In this document: positions 60,465 through 64,000 of the stretch, one piece after another
Layout: each line of letters starts with the position of its first letter
Numbering within the stretch: the first letter of the stretch is position 1
Assembly (NCBI GenBank): GCA_003254885.1
Contig: QANT01001000.1
Coordinates: 103,188 to 167,187 of the forward strand
Reading direction: 5' to 3'
Origin: Purshia tridentata
Taxonomy: Eukaryota > Streptophyta > Magnoliopsida > Rosales > Rosaceae
DNA: 64,000 bases
Translations under genes and position numbers: made by a program
Notes under the pieces: generated by a model
Seen by the model: the letters and a program-made list of their open reading frames with translations, nothing else
Database searches by the model: none
What the model was told of the DNA's origin: nothing

Positions 60465-63400
60465 TCAGAAATTTATTTTTTCTAACTTCTCATCCAACAT
60501 GTCACTTAAACTGCTCTTCTTTACAGGGTGAACTGTCCTTCCACTGGGGCTTCTAGCCATCTGATTTGGAGGAACCAATGCTGGTAATGTAATTGAAGGG
60601 GCACGAGAGGCATGGTGAATTGAGAAAGGACTGGGTGACATCCGCTTCTGTTTGGGCAGAGCACCACCAAACCTTCTCTGCTCATACAGAGACAATGACT
60701 CTGCAGCTGCACGTTGTTTGGTGGCATCGTCTACGTATAGGAGATCATCAATCCTAGCAAGTATGTTGAAGGCTAAGCTTTCCATCACCCTAGAGTAGCT
60801 CTCAAGGATTGATTGCCCCACGTCCTGCAGAATAGAGGAAATTAATTTCTCTTATTTAGTTTGTTAAAGCTTATTCTCCTGCAGCATTGGAGCAGAAATA
60901 GTCTCTCTGTGTGAAGGGTATTCTCTTATTTTTGTCTTCTGTATGTGCACGTGGTTCTAGAGGTGTTTTATGATAACATAATTTTCGAACCAATGAACAA
61001 CAAAAATAAGGGGATTATGGTCCTCCTCAAATCTGTGAGTATAATTGTGGAGATGCATTAAGTTCAAGTGCAGAATCCTAATATACATCATTCAGTCTCT
61101 AGTCTGCCATACCAAATTAGGAAATCCTGTGGTTTCAATTTTCATGTTCAAATTTGATTGCCTAAATAAAATGTTAAAAAAGGTGCTTATGGTGCTTGAA
61201 CTTACCTTTCTTTATTTCCTAGTAAAGATTATAGGTCTTTTGGGGATTTACCTTGTTATACTGAATCTTGCTCATGTCTAGAGCGGTTTGTGGGAGGCGA
61301 GGGAATCGTATCCTTAGATTCTGTAAGAGTGAATCAGCTCGATATGCTAGAAGCTTACTTTTTTCTATGTCACCAACAAAGCCTTTGACCTTTCCACCCC
61401 AGGATGACTTTCCAGATTTCACATGAGTTAGATTCCGTTTCAAGTGTTTCTGTTTCCAAATGTGTGCAGCAGCCTCAATCCTGTTTACTATTTCCAGAGT
61501 GGTGTATTCCGATGAGAGGTCCAAGTTATCAAGAAGACACTCTGGGGAGAATTGATCCGCAGTTACAAAACGGTAGATGATTTCACCTAAACAAGCTTTT
61601 GCACTCTGAAGAGATTGGTGGAATGATATCAACATATATTATGGTAAAAACTGAATAAACAGAGAAGAAAATGAAGCAAAACAAATTTCATGAGCAGTAA
61701 CATGTTCCCTTTATTCATTTTCATATACAAATTTAGCCATGTGGTACCAAGGCCTCTAACGGGAAAGGAAAATGATTACTAAAGCGAATACTTGGTCATT
61801 TTGTAACAGAGAAATAAGACCAACAGGCAACAGCAGGCAGTAAATGATATGAATATGAAATGCAAACATGACACCAATTTGCGTACATAAATATCCAGAA
61901 CAGTACAAGATGATTGAGAATCTGACATGCGGTGCCTCACAAGACCTACAGTCCATATGGTTTTGGAAAAACAACAAGATGATAAAATATTATCCCTGTG
62001 TATCCTGTGTGTATCTAATATCCATACATGGTTGATCATGCATAGAATAGATATAAAGGAATATTTTCTCCATACCTTGGGCAAACTCTCTAAATAAGCA
62101 TCCGGAATTTCCATTTCAGCCAGCACAATACTATTGATTGCCATGGCAGCCTTAAGGATCTGATTTGTGCATTCCCTACACTGTTGCAATGCCTTCCTCA
62201 CATTTTCAGACAGACCATTTGGGGGCACCTTAGGGAATGGGAGCCACCACTTCTCTTCTTGTCGAATTGAAGGTCTTCCGGAAGAGGAAGACAGGGCAAA
62301 TGTTTCAGTATTATCAGAATCAGCAACAATTATCCCTCGATCAACATAGTAAAACTCAGAATCACAGAATCCGTCAAGAATGCTAAGCAGCATTGCATCC
62401 AATTTCTTGAGTGCCGGCAGGTTTACATATAGATCTGAGCGGGGTCGAGTGACCATAACCTCAAAGGTCCCACCACCGGGGAATTCTTGTATTGATGGTA
62501 TGAGCTCAACAATAGAATCACTTACACACAAAAGCCATTCCATCTCTCGGAGCCACATTGCCTTCTTCTGGGACGCCAATGGCTCCAACTTCCACAACTC
62601 TCCAAAAACGGTAGCTGCCAAAGAAAACCAATGAAAAAAACATAAAACTAATTGTCCGATTGAAGATGAAAATGATGGTTTCTTATATCCTAGCTATAGG
62701 AACAAATACCAATGGTTCTACTCCTCTGTTCAATTTCTTCATAACAATGTTTCTTATATTCAAACAGTCAAGCAAAGTAATAAAAAACCTAAGAACACAA
62801 GAATTTGTACAAACCAGAAAGATTTGTGATGGCATTGGAAATAGCTAGAGCAGTACAAACTCCCTTGCCTCCACCTGACATATCTTCTCCAAGCAGAAGA
62901 TTTGCAAACCGCTCCTTCATCAATTCAACTTCTGCAAACCACACTTTGATAAGTTTTAGCATACAAATATTAAATTCTGCACTATAGGTAACAGTATTAT
63001 ATTGACAGAATAGCAAAGCTTCATTTGTCTCCCCCGATTGGAGAGAAAAAGATAACTAACATGTTGAATTAAGGACCGGAAAGTGTCACATTTCATATTA
63101 TATAAATAGTTTCGCCCATTTTCCTTGCATTATATCCGTGCACATACAATTTGATTTTTGAAAGAAAAAGCAAAATAAAAATGCAAAATTGCAAACATTT
63201 CCAAAGTAAAATACTAACCGGACAATTCTGTCTCAGGCTTGTCCGTCTTGGTGGTCGGAATGACGACATGTCGTGCACCGACTACCGGACACAAAACGGG
63301 TAGCGGCGCCTGCCCTACAAAAATGTCTGCGAAGTCAGGTCCGGAGGGAGGCAAAGAAGTCAAACAAGTGGAAGCAGGAGCGCCACTTGAACTTTCGGAC

Positions 63401-63489
63401 TCACTGACATCCGCACTCAAGCTGTAGCTCTCGAACCGCTCGCTCAACTCCTCCAACTCATCTTCCGACGATATTGAGAGGCTCCCCAT
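60465..63489 (-). CDS. ROPGEF: Rop guanine nucleotide exchange factor (PRONE domain)
   Basis: Activates plant Rho-type GTPases (ROPs) by catalysing GDP/GTP exchange at the plasma membrane, in polar growth and receptor-kinase signalling. 546 residues. Exons on the minus strand: 63489-63219, 62931-62815, 62614-62076, 61605-61252, 60824-60465, in continuous frame. The variable acidic, Ser-rich N-terminus (1-90) is followed by the PRONE domain (about 90-450): [38 protein letters not shown], then [68 protein letters not shown], and [18 protein letters not shown]. The tail contains short Ser/Pro-rich segments (ARSPSGR) that in this family act in autoinhibition and kinase contact. The paralogue number cannot be fixed by eye. 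Confidence 0.94.
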
Positions 63490-64000
63490 TGATCAAGATC
63501 AAAGCGCCCTCTCACTCACTCTCTCTCTCTCCGGTGAGTAAAGGAAAGTAGAACCCCCTAAAACTTTGCTACAACAAGTGTACCAAACGCCGGCCCCACG
63601 TAGGAGACACAACCGCTTTCTTTTTAATCGGATGGAAATGGATGATGAATTGGATTGGATAATACGCCCACGTGCTGTTGTGAAGCGTGGGAACACCCGC
63701 CAACTTTGCTGCGAGGAGGATGAGGTGGGCTTTTCACTTTGGTAGATGCTTGCTCACACGCGCGGAGATACCTTGGCATTGGATCATTGGTTCGTTGGAT
63801 CTGAGATATAAGTTCGCGGTTGGCTTAGGTCAGAGTCGTAAATCGCAGTGTACGGATACAAGTTTTAGCTACAAGTAGGTGCTTGCTTGCTTGCTTGGAG
63901 CTTCCCAGTAATTTATTAATAGACCTTCTTCAATAAAAGAAAAGGAAAAATACATTATGGTGTGTCCAAGGAGTTAAATTTCGGTTTTGTGGAAATTTTC
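63490..64000. promoter_or_regulatory. Upstream region of RopGEF
   Basis: Promoter and 5' UTR side of the minus-strand RopGEF gene. A CT/GA-rich stretch near 63507-63531 falls in the likely leader. A CACGTG G-box lies near 63669-63674. The window ends without another gene start. Confidence 0.45.

Noticed and set aside
1-64000. Prokaryotic-type features (operons, CRISPR arrays, phage genes)
   Set aside because: None seen; the sequence is plant nuclear DNA with spliced genes.

Overview
This window is nuclear DNA of a eudicot plant. The genes have short coding exons, GT-AG introns and AT-rich introns and spacers. Their products are plant-typical: plastocyanin with a chloroplast transit peptide, a delta-class phospholipase D, a PRONE-type RopGEF, a phi-class glutathione S-transferase, and the plant microRNA families miR171 and miR394. 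A woody rosid, perhaps Rosaceae, is my guess from the look of the proteins; that is inference. One undetermined base lies at 11291.

Layout from left to right: an MFS transporter of the HIAT1/tetracycline-resistance-like family (+, 878-5726, 14 exons); phospholipase D delta (+, 7566-11035, 10 exons); plastocyanin (-, 11602-12099); a 705-bp non-autonomous hAT-type transposon with a clear 8-bp target duplication (12858-13562); a MIR171 hairpin (-, about 15155-15342); a STY-type Raf-like protein kinase with an ACT domain (+, 17838-23574, 15 exons); a long inverted-repeat transposon-like element (24525-25049); an MSL10-like mechanosensitive channel (+, 25660-28611); Mediator subunit 30 (+, 30536-32077); a phi-class GST (+, 32618-33470); a broken U11/U12 snRNP 25K copy (+, about 34141-34624); an ARID-HMG protein (-, 34986-37091); tRNA-Pro(TGG) (+, 39499-39570); a divergent CRAL-TRIO protein (+, 41231-42027); an F-box/DUF295 protein (-, 43308-44513); a PUS1/TruA-type tRNA pseudouridine synthase (-, 45097-46704); a cytosolic alpha-amylase (+, 47932-51697); a MIR394 hairpin (+, about 57264-57399); and a RopGEF (-, 60465-63489).

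Every multi-exon model was built by hand from splice sites, reading-frame continuity and family similarity. All sum to whole codons, except the snRNP 25K copy, which is broken. Two introns need GC-AG borders.

The genes do not form one pathway, as expected in a plant. The order is informative, though. From memory, plastocyanin, ARID-HMG, pseudouridine synthase, alpha-amylase and MIR394 match a run on Arabidopsis chromosome 1 (about At1g76100-At1g76135). PLD delta, STY kinase and the Sec14-like gene match a run near At4g35750-At4g35790. The MFS transporter and MSL channel recall neighbours near At2g16970-At2g17010. The window may therefore preserve an ancestral order that Arabidopsis split between duplicated segments. 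Points for a second look are the two microRNA loci, the two transposon-like elements, a duplicated micro-exon inside alpha-amylase intron 2, the decayed minor-spliceosome gene, and several unusual splice sites.
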